Assembly (NCBI GenBank): GCA_000421085.1
Contig: ATWE01000012.1
Location: 124,001-188,000, forward strand
DNA length: 64,000 nt
Origin: Ensifer sp. USDA 6670
GTDB taxonomy: Bacteria > Pseudomonadota > Alphaproteobacteria > Rhizobiales > Rhizobiaceae
Direction: 5' to 3'
The notes beneath the pieces are model-generated. The model was not told the origin of the DNA. It searched no databases and worked only from the letters and a program-made list of their open reading frames with translations. The stretch's first letter is position 1; the number at the start of each line of letters is the position of its first letter. Positions 62,162 to 64,000 of this stretch are shown here, piece after piece. The translations under genes were made by a program, and so were the position numbers.

Positions 62162-63795
62162 GGCCGCTGCTCACCGCCGCGTTCTTCCTCTTTGCCGTCG
62201 CCGGTCTCTTCGCCGGTCAGGCGAACGCGCATGCGAACCTCGTCTCTGCCGATCCTCATGATGCGGCGGTACTGCCGGGACCGCCGGCGCGGATTGTCCT
62301 GCGCTTCTCCGAGGCGGTCACCCCGCTTGTCGCCCGGTTGATCCATCCAGACGGCCGGACCGAGGTCCTGTCCGCGCCAGCGGTCGAGGGGATTTCCGTC
62401 ATCTATGCGGCACCCGGGCTTGGCCGCGGAACCTATGTGCTTTCCTGGCGCGTCACCTCGTCCGATGGACATCCGATCGGCGGCGGCCAGACCTTTTCAA
62501 TCGGAGAGGCGAGCACAACGGCGGCCCGTCTCGATCCTTCCGCGAACGGAAGCGTCCATCTGGGCCTCTGGGCGTCGCGCTTCGCCTTGACGCTCTCGAT
62601 CGCTTTCGGATTGGGCAGCGTCTTCTTCTACGGGTTTTGCGGCATCGCTCCGGATCCGCGCGTGCGACGAGGACTCATCATCCTGTTGTCCCTCGGACTG
62701 ATCGCAGCGCCGGCAGTCGTTGCGTTCCAGGGCCTGGACGCCTTCGGCGAACCGATGTCGGCGATCGGGAGAACCGAGATCTGGTCGGCCGGGCTGCACG
62801 CCACGTCCTATGGACGCGCCACGCTTCTCGCGGTGTTCGGCGTGATAAGCGCGGCCCTTGCTCTTGCGGGCCCTGCGGCGGTGCAAAGGCATTGGGCCTT
62901 CGTCGCCTTCCTTCTCGCCGGCCTGTCGTTTGCGGTCGCCGGCCATGCGGCGGCGGCTTCGCCCCGTCTCCTCACCACGCCAGCAGTTTTCCTTCATGCG
63001 CTTAGCCTCATTGCCTGGTTTGGCGCCTTCATTCCGTTGGCGGACGTACTGGCATGCAGGCAGGAGGGGGTTGCGCGGCAGGCGCTCACGAGCTTCTCGA
63101 AAATCATCCTGCCGGTGATCTTCGGCCTTTCGGCAAGCGGTTTTTTCCTTGCGGCAATTCAGCTCGAGCGAATGTCGGCGCTCTGGACGACTTACTATGG
63201 TTTCACGCTGATGGCCAAACTCTGCGTCGCGGCTTTTCTCTTCCTTCTCGCGGCGGTCAATCGATTCCTCCTGACGGGTCCTGCTCTCGCGGGCGGTTCG
63301 CCTGCGCGCAAGCGGCTGAGGCGCAGCATTCAGGCCGAGATCGCACTGTCCGTCGCCGTCGTCGCAATCCTGGGGCTGTGGCGATTCACCCCGCCGCCCC
63401 GCGCGCTCGCCGCCGCGGCACCGCCAACGGCCACGATCCTGCCGCGCAGCGGCGGCTTGGAAGCAAAACTGACGATGACGCCCGCGCGTGTCGGGCGAGC
63501 TGCCGTGTCGGCTGAGGGCTTCCGGCTCGATGGCAAGGACTTCGCGCCGCTCTCGGTAACCATCGAACTCTCCAAGCCGTCCCATGGCATCGGTCCGTTC
63601 AGCCGCGAGGCGGCGAAACACGGCGAGCGATTTGCGGCGGAAGGTTTCGTGCTGCCCCTCGACGGTTTCTGGGTGGTTCGCGTCACAGTGCTCGTCGAAG
63701 ATTTTCGCTCGATCGTCCTCACCGATATTTTCGACGTCCAAGCAGCTGTTGGGGCGAAAAATTCTTTCCCCGCATCAGGCGCAGTCGCGCACTAG
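62158..63795 (+). CDS. CopC-CopD fusion, copper resistance/uptake protein
   Basis: A 545-aa protein starting at GTG 62158. After a signal (cleavage near AGQANA) the CopC domain starts with His (HANLVSADP) and carries FSEAVTPL and SSDGHPIGGGQTFSIG, the usual copper-site region. From about residue 138 a CopD membrane domain with about eight helices follows (ALSLIAWFGAFIPLADVL and others). A soluble YcnJ-like C-terminal domain (from ~430, MTPARVGRAAVSAEG) completes it. The fusion is known from YcnJ, which imports copper in Bacillus. It acts with the YcnI-like protein. Confidence 0.88.
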   Translation: MRPLLTAAFFLFAVAGLFAGQANAHANLVSADPHDAAVLPGPPARIVLRFSEAVTPLVARLIHPDGRTEVLSAPAVEGISVIYAAPGLGRGTYVLSWRVTSSDGHPIGGGQTFSIGEASTTAARLDPSANGSVHLGLWASRFALTLSIAFGLGSVFFYGFCGIAPDPRVRRGLIILLSLGLIAAPAVVAFQGLDAFGEPMSAIGRTEIWSAGLHATSYGRATLLAVFGVISAALALAGPAAVQRHWAFVAFLLAGLSFAVAGHAAAASPRLLTTPAVFLHALSLIAWFGAFIPLADVLACRQEGVARQALTSFSKIILPVIFGLSASGFFLAAIQLERMSALWTTYYGFTLMAKLCVAAFLFLLAAVNRFLLTGPALAGGSPARKRLRRSIQAEIALSVAVVAILGLWRFTPPPRALAAAAPPTATILPRSGGLEAKLTMTPARVGRAAVSAEGFRLDGKDFAPLSVTIELSKPSHGIGPFSREAAKHGERFAAEGFVLPLDGFWVVRVTVLVEDFRSIVLTDIFDVQAAVGAKNSFPASGAVAH

Positions 63796-63827
63796 TCTAT
63801 TTCAAGGCTCATCGCATGCTGCCTAAG

Positions 63828-63936
63828 GCGGGATCAGGAAGGTGCGTGCGGTTTTCCGCCGCATCTCGCGTAGCAACTTATGAATCGTCCACGTTCTGAT
63901 TTTGGGTCGGATCGCCTAAAATCGCCGTGATCTAGT
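63828..63936. repeat. candidate dispersed palindromic intergenic element
   Basis: It holds two hairpins: GCGG-TTTT-CCGC (63848-63859) and GATTTTGGG with CCTAAAATC (63898-63923). The overall string resembles repetitive intergenic elements I recall from Sinorhizobium genomes, but only one copy is in this window, so the repeat nature is from memory. Confidence 0.4.
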
Positions 63937-63968
63937 CCAGAACGGTACCTCAAAGCAGGAGACGGAGA

Positions 63969-64000
63969 ATGGCCGACAAACACCATCAGCACGATCACGA
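63969..64000 (+). CDS. start of a His-rich protein (cut by window end)
   Basis: The ATG at 63969 is preceded by GGAGACGGAG. The 10 complete codons read MADKHHQHDH, with five histidines, and the frame is still open. A His-rich N-terminus behind copper genes fits a metal transporter such as a copper P-type ATPase, or a small metal-binding protein, but too little is visible to decide. Confidence 0.55.
   Translation, partial: MADKHHQHDH

Overview
The window reads as an accessory megaplasmid-type region of a Sinorhizobium/Ensifer-like alphaproteobacterium (order Rhizobiales). This placement rests on gene content and family resemblance, not on a search: GC-rich coding, a second Tad pilus set, a chemosensory cluster with an LuxR-type response regulator, a complete extra nuo (complex I) operon, and many ABC uptake systems packed between short intergenic gaps. 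No rRNA, tRNA, insertion sequence, phage or CRISPR array was seen.

Layout. 1-6.4 kb (+): Tad/Flp pilus genes: end of cpaB, a cpaE-tadE fusion, a tadE-type pseudopilin, the 53-aa Flp pilin, cpaF, tadB, tadC. 6.4-17.6 kb (-): a chemosensory operon (cheR-TPR, cheW, MCP, hybrid cheA, cheB with a degenerate receiver), an LuxR-type response regulator and a large PAS-GGDEF-EAL protein. No stand-alone cheY was seen. 17.7-18.4 kb (-): pcm. 18.6-33.1 kb (+): a rearranged nuo operon, J-K-(three antiporter-module genes)-M-N-A-B-C-D-E-F-G. nuoH and nuoI lie on the opposite strand beyond it (33.6-35.3 kb), next to a CBS-domain gene. 35.6 kb: a 63-aa conserved small protein.

35.9-55.1 kb is the most interesting part: two parallel modules that look built for uptake and oxidative N-demethylation of methylated purines or related N-methyl heterocycles. 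Module 1 has a BMP-family ABC importer and a GntR/FCD regulator (-), divergent from two Rieske-less oxygenases, a Rieske-reductase fusion and a GST-like protein (+). Its domain make-up matches the NdmC/NdmD/NdmE N7-demethylase of caffeine-degrading pseudomonads, but with two NdmC-like subunits. Module 2 has an AraC regulator (-), divergent from a complete NdmA-like Rieske oxygenase, its own ferredoxin-type reductase, an adenosine/adenine deaminase-family enzyme and a second BMP-family ABC importer. The substrates are inferred, not shown.

55.1-61.6 kb: a peroxiredoxin-like gene (-), then an organosulfonate operon (+): an internally deleted FMN-reductase remnant, an acyl-CoA-dehydrogenase-like flavoprotein, an SsuD-like monooxygenase and an SsuA/C/B-like importer. 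61.6-64.0 kb: copper-handling genes (YcnI/DUF1775, CopC-CopD fusion), a small repeat-like intergenic element and the start of a His-rich protein cut by the window end.

Start sites were chosen from ribosome-binding sites, overlaps with upstream stops and family length, and often differ from the longest open frame. All functional calls come from reading motifs; no database search was run.
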